From NCBI RefSeq assembly GCF_040359615.1, contig NZ_CP132942.1:3534001-3598000 (forward strand): DNA of 64,000 nucleotides, in the 5' to 3' direction. This DNA is from Tunturibacter psychrotolerans. Lineage in GTDB: Bacteria; Acidobacteriota; Terriglobia; Terriglobales; Acidobacteriaceae. How positions within the stretch are numbered: the stretch's first letter is position 1; each line of letters opens with the position of its first letter. Under the pieces are notes generated by a model. The model ran no database searches, was not told where the DNA came from, and saw nothing but the letters and a program-made list of their open reading frames with translations. Both the position numbers and the translations under genes were made by a program. Positions 36,801-45,316 of the stretch are shown here, one piece after another.

Positions 36801-38576
36801 GGCCTGACGGCGCTGGCGGCTCTCCCAGGCTACGGAGGTGGCGACGCCGAGAATCACCATGTTGAACGAGGCCCAGAGGAGGTTCATCAGGATGGTGCCG
36901 GGATGGCCGCCGTCGTACATGTCGGCGATGAAATGCAACGGCGAGGGTGTTCCTGCACCGGGAAATTCGATGAACCGGGGGATGGCGCAGAGGATTCCGA
37001 AGGCGTTGATCGCGATGAGAAACAAGAAGGGCTGGGCCATGCGGGCGTCGAAAAATCTTCGAGTGACGATACCGCCTTTTGCGGTCACGTCGAAGTTGCC
37101 GAACTTAGGATTGATGAACGCGAAGAGCGTGGGGAGAAAGATGTAAGGTGCGAGGACGGTCTCGTAGATCTGGTTCCAGAAAGAATGGCGATGTTGGCCC
37201 TGAATGCGCGAGTTGGCGATGTTCGCGAGAACCAGGTGCGGGAGGGCGTAGGCGAAGATGAGCAGCCAGTAGCCGGGTAGATTGACGTGTCCGAAGATGA
37301 GATAGACGAGCGGTGCAGTGAGGAAGATGAGGCGCGGCAGAGCGTAAAGGAAATGCGTCATTGCGTTGAAGTAGCAGAGACGCTGCGCTGCGCTGAGGCC
37401 GCGAGCGAAGAGTGGATTTTCAGTGCGCAGGATCTGGACCATGCCGCGTGCCCATCGGATGCGCTGCCGGATGTGCCCGCTGAGGCGCTCGGTGGCGAGA
37501 CCGGCGGCCTGGGGGATGTTGATGTAGGCAGTATTCCAACCGTTGGTCTGCATTCGGAGCGAGGTGTGAGCGTCTTCGGTGACGGTTTCGACGGCGATGC
37601 CGCCGATCTCATCGAGGGCTGAGCGGCGAAGGACAGCGCAGGAGCCACAGAAGAAGGTCGCGTTCCAGAAGTCGTTGCCATCCTGAACGATTCCGTTGAA
37701 GAGCTCGCCTTCATTGGGGATCGTACGGAACTGGCCGAGATTGCGCTCGAAGGGATCGGGCGAATAGAAATGATGCGGGGTTTGTAGCATCCCGAGCTTT
37801 TTGTCGCGCAGGAACCAGCCCATTGTGATCTGCAGGAAGCTTCGGGTTGGGACGTGATCGCAATCGAAGATCACGACGTAGGGAGCGTTGAGTTGAGCCA
37901 GGGCGTGGTTGATGTTGCCGGCCTTGGCGTGCTCGTTGTCTTCGCGGGTCATGTAACCGATGGCGGCCTCTTCGGCAAATTGGCGAAACTCTTCGCGCCT
38001 GCCGTCGTCGAGCAGGTAAACGTTGAGCCGATCGGCGGGCCAGTCGATGTTCATGGCGGCGAGGGCGGTGTACTTCACGACGCTAAGCGGCTCGTTATAA
38101 GTGGGAATGAGGAGATCGACGGCAGGCCACTGGTTGATGTCGTCGGGGAGAGAGACCGGGGTGCGGCGGAGCGGCCAGAGCGTTTGGAAGTAACCGAGAA
38201 AGAGGACGACGAAGGCGTAGATCTCGGCAAAAAGCAGGAGGCAGATGAAAAAGCCGTCGAGAATGCTCCATGTCGAGCCGGGGTCACGAAAGAATTTGAC
38301 GGTGGTGGAGATTCTCCAGAAGCCGTAACGGAAGGTGGAGAACATGGACGCGAGCATCAACGTCAGCGTAACCAGGTAAGAGCCGGAGCTATGATCTGCC
38401 CAGATGACAAGCGCTACGGTGAGGATGCCGAGAACTATCTGCTGGGGCCAGGTGAGCTCCAGGATACCGGTGAACGCTAGTAAAAATACTCCACTGAACA
38501 GGATGAGAAAGCGAAGTGCCTTGTAGAAGAGTGCGTCACCTGATTGGAATTTGTCAAAGAGAGGATACTCCCTCAT
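33897..38576 (-). CDS. bcsAB: Fused cellulose synthase BcsA-BcsB
   Basis: 1559 residues from the ATG at 38576, set by an ATGA overlap with the upstream gene; a TTG four codons earlier is less likely. BcsA part: N-terminal helices, GT2 core with DDG (about 190), D238-C-D240 metal site, TED 333-335 (catalytic base) and QRIRW 371-375, further helices, and a PilZ domain with R590-x-x-x-R594 and DMSSGG (617-622), the c-di-GMP-binding motifs. Then a hydrophobic segment (736-757, LLALAVLFCSPALSAQ) restores periplasmic location, a Pro/Ala-rich linker (775-820) follows, and a BcsB part fills 840-1559 with a C-terminal membrane anchor (WLMVISTLVVCFLLAVIL). Makes beta-1,4-glucan from UDP-glucose and passes it to the periplasm, activated by c-di-GMP. 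The fusion is known in some cellulose producers such as Komagataeibacter. No bcsC or bcsZ is in the window. Confidence 0.93.
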   Translation of the reverse strand: MREYPLFDKFQSGDALFYKALRFLILFSGVFLLAFTGILELTWPQQIVLGILTVALVIWADHSSGSYLVTLTLMLASMFSTFRYGFWRISTTVKFFRDPGSTWSILDGFFICLLLFAEIYAFVVLFLGYFQTLWPLRRTPVSLPDDINQWPAVDLLIPTYNEPLSVVKYTALAAMNIDWPADRLNVYLLDDGRREEFRQFAEEAAIGYMTREDNEHAKAGNINHALAQLNAPYVVIFDCDHVPTRSFLQITMGWFLRDKKLGMLQTPHHFYSPDPFERNLGQFRTIPNEGELFNGIVQDGNDFWNATFFCGSCAVLRRSALDEIGGIAVETVTEDAHTSLRMQTNGWNTAYINIPQAAGLATERLSGHIRQRIRWARGMVQILRTENPLFARGLSAAQRLCYFNAMTHFLYALPRLIFLTAPLVYLIFGHVNLPGYWLLIFAYALPHLVLANIANSRIQGQHRHSFWNQIYETVLAPYIFLPTLFAFINPKFGNFDVTAKGGIVTRRFFDARMAQPFLFLIAINAFGILCAIPRFIEFPGAGTPSPLHFIADMYDGGHPGTILMNLLWASFNMVILGVATSVAWESRQRRQAVRLPMSVPADVELANGAVVRGVTSDMSSGGLMVRIERAFTATTGDSVKLTLPVLDGKATLPATLVGIEGNTLRAQFDPLTLQEEEALTMVLYSRADTWLGWGEAREADQPLTSLRRIVQLAGQGFLRTFRSGSKSKEISPNGKLTTSVVPLLALAVLFCSPALSAQIHPLHSTHLLIQNDATTPPPAQAAPPAQAPTPAPAATPTPSTPATQNATSAENPQPPQTPPAVKPFLSYKAYAARLAAAQAAAALPPDTFDNVIHLSDLGAPRTIIMQGVDAFNTLHFSLPQTQVAKTATLHLRYHFSPGLIPSQSHLKLSLNGTYFATLSAVTHDIPQTPTSAKPVPDPGNDLLESTVTLPVDALTRDNKLTIEFVGHYAAQCEDPSHSTLWAHIDNDSTLEVAGSLTPLHDDLKLLPAPFYEPQINHSVIPIVFLGQPSQKALQAAGIVASWFGILADSRPIRFPISIGTIPSGNAIVIGQSGASFPAALQINSIAGPTIVMRTNPSDPYSKVLVLTGETDADVLNAALALVLQRNLLTGDRVRIPEIKLPAAREADDAPRWLSTDRNIPIGDLLQTANLQTDGTDPIALYLRLPPDLFYGTRQNLGFHVAYRYNGVPLSDDSSLQVYLNDAYVNSTPLSHNDKPTPERIVPFPVSDLRPFSNSVLLRFFFQLVRKPDCPEVGLTNLQGSILKDSYLDLKDIPHLAVLPNLEIFANAGYPFTRKADLSDTAVVLPDTPSTDEIELFLTLMSHFGAQTGYPVLNVTVTNPEGMKPDAHKDYLVLGTVDDQNAINRLNPSLPVSVDGSGLHIQDTQDFFTQLQHAWWKVRSSDHVQSGQLETAGGIPDALIEGVEWPSGSKQSVVVIALRDKSVVPNFLSTFLQTSQSSDISQSVSVLHGSHFSSYRIGNDVYRVGSLSLWLQLNMLFSDYQWLMVISTLVVCFLLAVILRSALRRRARARLQGTSYTHSA

Positions 38577-40885
38577 CGCTCGCTCCAACGTACGTTGCGG
38601 AAGCCTGCCGTAGCGGGTGCAGCAACGGTACGGAGCCAGGTGGCGACGTTCAGGTAGTCCTCGGCGACGGGTGCATCGGGCGCGTAGTCAACTACGGTCA
38701 TGCCCTCGGCGAGGGCTTCGCTGACTGACTGCGCGCGGCGAATCACGAAGGGTAGGAGGCGATCTCCTAACTGTCGACGCATGACCTCACGAACGTCGAG
38801 GTGCAGCGGCAGCGAGGTGTCGAACTGATTGAGCACGTAGAAGGGCTGTAGGGGGCGGCCATCTCCGTCGTTGACGCCGCTGAAAAATTTCTCGACGGTC
38901 TGGAGGCTAATAACGGAGTTCATGTCGGGGGCCACGGGAACGAGGATGGTGGGGCTCATGCGGGACATGCGACGGACGATCCAGCTGGAACCGACGGTGA
39001 GATCAAGCAGAATGCGGTGAGCTCCGCGGCCGTTGTTGATGATGTCCTCGGCAAGCAGTTCCTGGGCGTCCTCACTAGTCGTCTTGTGATCGACGTCGTA
39101 GCTGACGAGGTAGATGGGAGCGTCGGTGCTACCGCTGGGGGGCGAGAAGGTGCGGACGGTTCCGTGGCGGAGTTCGCTGGCACCGAAGTAGAACGGCAAC
39201 AGGCCGTGAGAGGTGGTGTCCGTGAGAAGAACCTTCTCTCCCATAGAAGAGAGAGCACGGCCTACGGTTGCGACGAGGCTGGTCTTGCCAACGCCACCGG
39301 CGAGAGAGAAGACAGCCAGGACGGGGGTGCGAGTTTCCTTCTGACGTACGGGCGCGGCTTCCGGCTGGTCCTGGCCAGGCTGCTCGAACACGCCCTTGAG
39401 GGCGTACCAACGGGCGGCGACGCGTTCTCTGGAGTGTTGAAGAGTATCGGCTACTGAGGACTGAGAAGGTGGTGGGGGCGGGGGCGCAAGGGGCTTTGCA
39501 GAGGCAGGCTGAGCAGGCGGGGAGTAGAGCCACGCAGGGCCTGCGGGATCTGACTGAAACGCGGGTCGCGCAGAGGCTACAGGTACCGGCTCGGGAGACG
39601 ACACCGTCGGGTTGCGACGCGGCAGCTCAGGCTGACTGTGTGACTGTTGATAGTCGAAGTCATCCTGAGCCCGGCGACCACGGCTGGAGTCGGAAGGTAC
39701 CAGAGCTTGCGAGAACGGTGAGACGGGTCTTGCAGGGGTTGAAGAGAGGGGCGGTGCCGACCGGAAAGCCCCGGACAGCCGGGGAGGAGCGAATGTTGCC
39801 GGTGGCGATTCCCGGGTCGAATCGAGAGGCGCATCGGTCGTGGACTTCGAGTGATCTTTGGAAGTCGAAGCTGAAGATTCGGAGTCCGCTGTGGACGATG
39901 CCGAGAATTGTTCAGTCTGAGTTGTACGGACCTCCGCTCGCGGTTGAGGATCGCCGCGACGTTGCCCTGTGAGCTCAGTCGAACCTTCGCTTGACGGCGA
40001 AAGAGGCTGAGTAGCGTGCTGTTCTGAGATCGGCTTCATATCCTGGGATAAAGGAGGTGCAGGCACGGTTCGGCTTTGTGTTGGAATCAAATGTCTGAGC
40101 GGATCAAAAGTAGTGTACTCGGCTTGAGAGTCATCTGGGCCGCGATAAATCTGGCGGACGCCGGATGCCTCGTCGGGGCGATAACCCTGGGGGCGACGTG
40201 GAGTCATATTTTGCACGGAAACCCTTGGCTCGGGCTCGGTTCGATCATTGCTCATTGGTGATTCCTGTGTCGAAGCAGCCGGTTGGCGGACGGTGGCATC
40301 TGAGGCTGGGCTTGCATTTGTGGGCTGGGCATGGGGAACGTAGGGGTCCGAAATTCGGCCTGGAATCTCGGGAGCGCCAGCAGCGCCTCTTCGACGAATT
40401 TCCGAGTCTGCATACCTGGCGGCCTGGCGCTGGGCCGAGGCGTGCGCCTCTGCAATCTCACGTTCTTCTCGGCGGGAAGTGGCTTCGGCCAATGCGGCAA
40501 CCTCGGCTCTTCGCGCGGCTTCGAGTCGTTCAGCTGAGGCTGTCCGACCGGCGTCTTCGGCCTCGCGCAGAGCGCGTCGCCTGGTGGAGTCGGAGTCATC
40601 TGTTTGGTGGTTGAGCGCAGCCTTTGTCGCATGGCGAGCGACGATCTCTGCCGACGTGGCGGCGTCTTCCGCCTCGGCTTGAGCGAGGAGAGCCTGTTCT
40701 TTTACCTGCTCAGCAGCGCGCTGTCTCAACTGCGCGCGATACTCGCGACGTGATGCGGAGAAGTCGCGATACTTCGCTCCGTGAAGATTTGCCCAGGAAT
40801 AAAGTACTGCCACATCTTCAGGTGTTTCCGTTACTGGAAGATCATCGATCTTGTCGGTGATCTTGTCGGTGCCGTGAGAGTCCAT
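38573..40885 (-). CDS. BcsQ/ParA-like ATPase with N-terminal BcsR/BcsP-like motif and long disordered region
   Basis: 770 residues. The C-terminal ~250 residues are a MinD/ParA-type ATPase: VFSLAGGVGKTSLVATVGRAL (Walker A about 529-535), LLTDTT, ILLDLTVG and ILVPVAPD. The signature lysine of the deviant Walker A (KGGxGKT) is Ala here. The N-terminus (16-45: ETPEDVAVLYSWANLHGA, KYRDFSASRREYR) looks like the short motif of cellulose accessory proteins BcsR/BcsP. Between them lie a charged Ala/Glu/Arg-rich helical stretch (45-170) and about 300 residues rich in Pro, Ser, Gln and Arg, probably disordered. Its stop overlaps the bcsAB start (ATGA), so it acts with cellulose synthase, probably placing or regulating the complex at the cytoplasmic face. 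Confidence 0.78.
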   Translation of the reverse strand: MDSHGTDKITDKIDDLPVTETPEDVAVLYSWANLHGAKYRDFSASRREYRAQLRQRAAEQVKEQALLAQAEAEDAATSAEIVARHATKAALNHQTDDSDSTRRRALREAEDAGRTASAERLEAARRAEVAALAEATSRREEREIAEAHASAQRQAARYADSEIRRRGAAGAPEIPGRISDPYVPHAQPTNASPASDATVRQPAASTQESPMSNDRTEPEPRVSVQNMTPRRPQGYRPDEASGVRQIYRGPDDSQAEYTTFDPLRHLIPTQSRTVPAPPLSQDMKPISEQHATQPLSPSSEGSTELTGQRRGDPQPRAEVRTTQTEQFSASSTADSESSASTSKDHSKSTTDAPLDSTRESPPATFAPPRLSGAFRSAPPLSSTPARPVSPFSQALVPSDSSRGRRAQDDFDYQQSHSQPELPRRNPTVSSPEPVPVASARPAFQSDPAGPAWLYSPPAQPASAKPLAPPPPPPSQSSVADTLQHSRERVAARWYALKGVFEQPGQDQPEAAPVRQKETRTPVLAVFSLAGGVGKTSLVATVGRALSSMGEKVLLTDTTSHGLLPFYFGASELRHGTVRTFSPPSGSTDAPIYLVSYDVDHKTTSEDAQELLAEDIINNGRGAHRILLDLTVGSSWIVRRMSRMSPTILVPVAPDMNSVISLQTVEKFFSGVNDGDGRPLQPFYVLNQFDTSLPLHLDVREVMRRQLGDRLLPFVIRRAQSVSEALAEGMTVVDYAPDAPVAEDYLNVATWLRTVAAPATAGFRNVRWSER

Positions 40886-41326
40886 AGCTCTTGGTCCTAT
40901 GTGTTGTGAAGCCGGTTCGTTTAGTTTGAGCTGCGCCGGTTCGATGCCAGCTCAATGGAGATAAATTGCACCTGTTGCTATGCAATAGCTTGAGGCTACT
41001 GTTGGTATTACCCCAAGTCAATGAAACCGTTGTGCGACTTAAGTGTGAGAAGCCAATAGGGGCGCGGGTTTTCTGCATCAATCGAGGCTAGATATCAACG
41101 AATATGACGGTCTTCCTATAATGAAACTCATTGGGTTCGATCAAGAATAAGGCGCAACTGACTGCAAGTCGTCTATGGACTTTGTGAGGAGGGGTTAGAA
41201 ACAATATTCCGAATGGAGTCTGTCTTTGAACTCCATCGCAAGGGCAAGAGATAGTAGCAGCTTGCTTTGCCAGTGATTGGTGGCGATTTTCACGTGGGCA
41301 AATGTGCTAACTTGGTAGTGTGGTTT
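40886..41326. other. Intergenic region upstream of the cellulose unit and tRNA-Lys
   Basis: 441 bp with no gene. On the minus strand TTGACT lies near 41018-41023 with TAGCCT 17 bp further, a weak sigma-70 candidate for the cellulose unit. No riboswitch or terminator recognised. Confidence 0.4.
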
Positions 41327-41402
41327 GAGAGCGTAGCTCAGTTGGTAGAGCATCGCCCTTTTAAGGCGTTGGTCCTGGGTTCGAGCCCCAGCGCTCTCAC
41401 CA
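41327..41402 (+). tRNA. tRNA-Lys (TTT)
   Basis: 76 bases including encoded CCA. Acceptor stem GAGAGCG/CGCTCTC, D-arm GCTCAGTTGGTAGAGC, anticodon loop CTTTTAA (anticodon TTT), T-arm CTGGGTTCGAGCCCCAG. The outermost anticodon-stem pair is a T.T mismatch; the other four pairs are G:C or C:G. Single gene on the plus strand. Confidence 0.95.
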
Positions 41403-41463
41403 TAAACACCTTATAATCAATCATATAAAATCAATAGCTGCCGGGCCGGTTCAGGTAGGGATT

Positions 41464-42675
41464 CTATGCTGTCGGTTTGTCCGGAGGGGGGACGACCGCG
41501 CAAAAGTCTTCGAGAAAGCGCTCAGTGTACTCCGCGATTAAATTTTCGATGCGGTCGGCTGTGTCGGCGCGGAGGATGAGGCCGGCGTGATGATGGCGTT
41601 CGAGACGTTGGACGACTTCGGGTGCGTCGTAGCTGCTGGTGTCAGGATGCTCTTGCCGGGCGAGACAGATGACGCTGCCGGCGTACTGGTAGGTCAGATT
41701 AGGCAGCGTGTACTCCATGCCGAGGAGAGTGGCAACTTCGAGTCTTGCCCACTCGACCCACGGATTGATGCCGGAGGCTAACTCGACAACGTCGGCGATG
41801 TGAGCGCCACCGACGCGGGCTGCGGTTTCAAGGAAGTAGAAGCTGCCGTCGGAGTTAGACTTGATGAACTCGGTGTGGGTGACGCCGGAGATGAGACCGA
41901 GTGACTCGATCACCTGTTTGTGGATGGTGTTGAGAGAGATGGCATCGATCGATTCCCTGTTGAGGGCGCGGGTGCTGAAGATGCCGCCCTGATGCATGGT
42001 CTGCATGGGCGGCTTGCCGTATTTGTAAGGGGCTCCGAAGAGAACCTTGCCGTTCCAGGTGACACCTTCGACGTGAAAGATCTCGCCGGGGACAAAGCGT
42101 TCGAGGACGTAGTGCGACTGGATGTCGCCGAGCTGGTCGAGGATGGGCCAGAGGTTGTCTGGCGATTCGATTTTGCGAATGCCGATGGCGGAGGCGTTGG
42201 TGCGAGGCTTCAAGAGCCATGGTCCGGGTACTTTGCGGAGGAAGCTGCGGAGGTCATCGTAGTTGAAGACTCCTGTGAATTCGGGGACGGGGATGCCTTT
42301 TTGTTTCGCACTGACGCGCATGGCCAGCTTGTCACGGAAGTTTCGGTTGAGCGATTCGCCCATTCCGGGCAGGCGCATGTGCTCGCGTAGGAGTGCGGCT
42401 ACCTCGAGGTCGAACTCGTCTAAGGCCACGACGCGGTCGATGTGGTTTGTGCGTGTGAGATAGGTGACGGTGTTCAGGACTTGAGCGGGAGTGAGATTCT
42501 CCGGCATGGTGATGAGTTTGGTGAGAGATTCGCGGGGCCAGTCGGCGTGTTCAAGCTTGTCGACAGTGAGCAGGAGGACGTTCGCGCCGAGGCGGGCCGC
42601 CTCTTTGAGAAAACGCTGACCTTTTTCGTAAGTGCTGATGCAGAGAATCGTAGGGTCCCGATGCGTATCAGTCAC
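41464..42675 (-). CDS. ATP-grasp enzyme of unknown substrate
   Basis: 403 residues, GTG start at 42675 with AGGAG 8 bases upstream. N-terminal pre-ATP-grasp fold (ILCISTYEKGQRFLKEAARLGA), then an ATP-grasp domain: FRDKLAMRVSAKQKGIPVPEF, PWLLKPRTNASAIGIRKI (phosphate-binding loop), HYVLERFVPGEIFHVEG, and metal-binding FYFLETAARVGGAHIADVVE near residue 290-310. It resembles the carboxylate-amine ligases of the CarB/biotin carboxylase-like ATP-grasp group used to build peptide-like or phosphocarrier amides. It is 94 bp after hldD in the same direction, so a role in envelope polysaccharide modification is possible but unproven. Confidence 0.72.
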   Translation of the reverse strand: MTDTHRDPTILCISTYEKGQRFLKEAARLGANVLLLTVDKLEHADWPRESLTKLITMPENLTPAQVLNTVTYLTRTNHIDRVVALDEFDLEVAALLREHMRLPGMGESLNRNFRDKLAMRVSAKQKGIPVPEFTGVFNYDDLRSFLRKVPGPWLLKPRTNASAIGIRKIESPDNLWPILDQLGDIQSHYVLERFVPGEIFHVEGVTWNGKVLFGAPYKYGKPPMQTMHQGGIFSTRALNRESIDAISLNTIHKQVIESLGLISGVTHTEFIKSNSDGSFYFLETAARVGGAHIADVVELASGINPWVEWARLEVATLLGMEYTLPNLTYQYAGSVICLARQEHPDTSSYDAPEVVQRLERHHHAGLILRADTADRIENLIAEYTERFLEDFCAVVPPPDKPTA

Positions 42676-42769
42676 GGTGGCTCCTGTGGTCGGCTAGGAA
42701 CAGGTTCAATTTGGTGCAGCAGTCTGCGGTTGGGCTAGAGTAACTTCTTTTTGGTTAGAGCAGAACTAT

Positions 42770-43750
42770 TTAGACGGCGGGTTCTTCGGTAAAGGTTTGT
42801 TTTACGCCGTCCTCGAGTGTTGTGAAGGGTGCGGTGTACCCTGCAGCGCGGAGGCCGGAGATGTCGGCCTGGGTGTAGTGCTGGTAGCGGTTTTTGAGGT
42901 CGCCCGGAAAGGGGATGTACTCGATTTTTCCCTGCCCGTGGACCTGCATGAGGGCTTCGGCAACTGCTTTGAAGGTGCGGGCCTGGCCAGTACCAGCGTT
43001 GACTACTACGTGCATGGGCCGCTTGGGGCTATCGGGGAGGAGGCCAGCGAAGAACAGGTTGATACGGGCAAGGTCTTTGACGAAGACGAAGTCTCGGCGT
43101 TGTTCGCCGTCGGCGTAGCCGCCTGAGCCCTCGAACATGCGGATGGTGCCGGTGTCTTTGAGCTGACGGGTGAAGTGGTGGATGACGCTGGCCATGCGGC
43201 CTTTGTGCTGCTCGCGTGGGCCGTAGACGTTGAAGTAGCGGAGGCCGACGACGGTGCACTTCATGTCGTGAAGATGGCGGCGGACGTAGTTGTCGAAGAC
43301 GAGCTTGGAGTAGCCGTAGATGTTGAGTGGGCGCTCGTTAGCTGGGACTTCGGTGAAGCTGGTGCTGGCTCCGTAGACTGCGGCGGTAGAGGCGTAGACC
43401 AGAGGAATCTTGCGGTCGAGGGCAAAGTGCAGCAGCTCCTTGGAGTAGGTGAAGTTGTTATCCAGCATGTAGCGCCCATCGTCTTCGAGGGTGTTGGAGC
43501 AGGCGCCCTGATGGAGGATGGCCCGGATCCTGGTGTTCTCGAAGTCGCCAGCTTTGAGAGCTGCGCGGAACTCGCGCTTGTCCATGTAGTCGGCATATTC
43601 CGCGCCCGCGAGGTTGAGGAACTTCGGGCCGGTGAGGTTCGGGGCGGGGGCGAAGTTGTCGACCAGCAGGATGTTGCGCTCGCCTATTTGATTCAGCTGT
43701 TGGATAAGGTTGCTGCCGATGAAGCCTGCTCCGCCGGTAACGATGATCAA
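42770..43750 (-). CDS. hldD: ADP-L-glycero-D-manno-heptose 6-epimerase
   Basis: 326 residues. Extended SDR epimerase: NADP-binding VTGGAGFIGSNLIQQLN at the N-terminus, the HldD-type segment FLNLAGAEYADYMDKREF, LVYASTAAVYGASTSF and the catalytic YGYSKLVFD (Tyr-x-x-x-Lys), then FNVYGPREQHKGRMASVIHH. Converts ADP-D-glycero- to ADP-L-glycero-beta-D-manno-heptose for the LPS core. TTG start overlapping the hldE stop (TTGA), hence translationally coupled. Cytoplasmic. Confidence 0.92.
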   Translation of the reverse strand: MIIVTGGAGFIGSNLIQQLNQIGERNILLVDNFAPAPNLTGPKFLNLAGAEYADYMDKREFRAALKAGDFENTRIRAILHQGACSNTLEDDGRYMLDNNFTYSKELLHFALDRKIPLVYASTAAVYGASTSFTEVPANERPLNIYGYSKLVFDNYVRRHLHDMKCTVVGLRYFNVYGPREQHKGRMASVIHHFTRQLKDTGTIRMFEGSGGYADGEQRRDFVFVKDLARINLFFAGLLPDSPKRPMHVVVNAGTGQARTFKAVAEALMQVHGQGKIEYIPFPGDLKNRYQHYTQADISGLRAAGYTAPFTTLEDGVKQTFTEEPAV

Positions 43751-45255
43751 TTCTGGGTCTCCTCGCTCACGGCGGGGTTTGCTGTGAGCTTTTTTACGAT
43801 GTTGGTGGTCGAGAAGCCTTCTACGGTGGGAACGATCTCGACTCGGCCGCCGCTTGCGACTACATCCTCGTGTCCGACTACGGTGTCGATGGTGTAGTCG
43901 CCGCCTTTGACAAGCACGTTGGGCTTTAGAGCACGGATGAGTTCTAGGGGCGTGTCCTCTTCGAAGAGAACGACTGCATCTACTGCGGCGAGGGCGGCCA
44001 TAACGCGGGCGCGTTCGCGCTCAGAGACTATGGGCCGGGTGGGGCCTTTAAGGCGGCATACGGAGGCGTCGGAGTTGAGGCCGAGGACGAGTTTTGATCC
44101 GAAGCGGTGACAGTCTTCGAGCAGCGTGATGTGGCCGACGTGCAGGAGGTCGAAGCAGCCATTGGTGAAGACGATGGTCTCGCCCGAGGAGCGCCACTCG
44201 GCGACGCGGAGTTTGAGGCGGTCGAGGTCGAGGATCTTTTCGCCGGCTGTGAGTCCTGAGCTGGGGGTAAGGACGGCTACCAACTCGTGAGCCGCGATGG
44301 GGACGGTACCGACCTTGCTGACCACGATGCCTGCGGCGAGGTTGGCAAGCTCCACCGCGGTCTCGACCTTCAGGCCGCCGGCGACGCTGGCTGTCAGGGT
44401 TGCAATGACAGTATCGCCAGCTCCTGAGACGTCGAAGACCTCGCGGGCGCGGGCGGGGGAGTGATAGATCCCGGGTTCGCCCGCTGAAGGAGCGCGGAGG
44501 ACCGTAATTCCCTTCTCGCTCATGGTGACGGTGAGGAACTTGAAGTCGTGTTCTGCGACTAAAGCTCGTCCGGCGTTGAGAAGTTCTTCAGTGTGATGCG
44601 ATGGGATGCCGGTCGCTGTTGAGAGTTCGCCTAGGTTCGGACAGACGGTGGTGGCGCCGGAGTATTTGCTAAAGTCGGGGGTCTTGGGGTCGACGAAGAC
44701 GGGGATGCCGGCGTTGCGTGCCGAGCGGATGACAGCTTCACAGAGTGAACGCGTGAGAGCGCCTTTGGCGTAGTCGGAGAGGATGACGGCGTGGACCTTG
44801 GTGACGAGCTCCGTGGCGCGTTCCTGAAGGCGCTGAGCTTCGGCGGCGGGGACAGGGTCGCGGCTTTCTATGTCTAACCGCAGGAGTTGCTGCATGCGGC
44901 CGACGATACGGGTTTTGGAGATGGTGGGGAGCGAACTTGAGACGACGCCGATAGTGTCGATGTTGGCGCGATCGAGGATTGCGGCGAGTTCTGTCTGCTC
45001 GGCGTCGCTTCCCCAGAGACCTGCGAGGAAGGTTTGGCAGCCGAGGCCGGCGAGGTTCATGGCTACGTTGGCTGCTCCGCCGGCGCGCTCGTAGCGCTGG
45101 GCGTGGCGGATAACCGGAACGGGAGCCTCGGGAGAGATGCGCTCGACCTCGCCGTGGATGTAGCGGTCGAGCATGATGTCACCAATTACCAATACTTTGA
45201 GTTGACTTAAGCCACCCTCAAGCAGGTTCAGGATCGAATGAAGTTCGGGCAGCAT
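43747..45255 (-). CDS. hldE: Bifunctional heptose 7-phosphate kinase/heptose 1-phosphate adenylyltransferase
   Basis: 502 residues. Domain I (1-~335) is a PfkB/ribokinase-fold sugar kinase: VLVIGDIMLDRYIHGEVERISPEAPVPV, RAGGAANVAMNLAGLG and DVSGAGDTVIATL (catalytic Asp and anion hole). Domain II (~355-502) is a nucleotidyltransferase with the HxGH motif in TNGCFDLLHVGHITLLE and ALAAVDAVVLFEEDTPLELI. So both activities are fused as in E. coli HldE. Makes ADP-D-glycero-beta-D-manno-heptose. It lies between the heptosyltransferase (61 bp upstream) and hldD. GmhA and GmhB, needed for the intermediate steps, are not in the window. Confidence 0.94.
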   Translation of the reverse strand: MLPELHSILNLLEGGLSQLKVLVIGDIMLDRYIHGEVERISPEAPVPVIRHAQRYERAGGAANVAMNLAGLGCQTFLAGLWGSDAEQTELAAILDRANIDTIGVVSSSLPTISKTRIVGRMQQLLRLDIESRDPVPAAEAQRLQERATELVTKVHAVILSDYAKGALTRSLCEAVIRSARNAGIPVFVDPKTPDFSKYSGATTVCPNLGELSTATGIPSHHTEELLNAGRALVAEHDFKFLTVTMSEKGITVLRAPSAGEPGIYHSPARAREVFDVSGAGDTVIATLTASVAGGLKVETAVELANLAAGIVVSKVGTVPIAAHELVAVLTPSSGLTAGEKILDLDRLKLRVAEWRSSGETIVFTNGCFDLLHVGHITLLEDCHRFGSKLVLGLNSDASVCRLKGPTRPIVSERERARVMAALAAVDAVVLFEEDTPLELIRALKPNVLVKGGDYTIDTVVGHEDVVASGGRVEIVPTVEGFSTTNIVKKLTANPAVSEETQN

Positions 45256-45316
45256 GAACGAAAAAGATCTCCCGCGACAATCATCGCATCTTTGAGCGAA
45301 GGTGCGTTCTCTCGGG

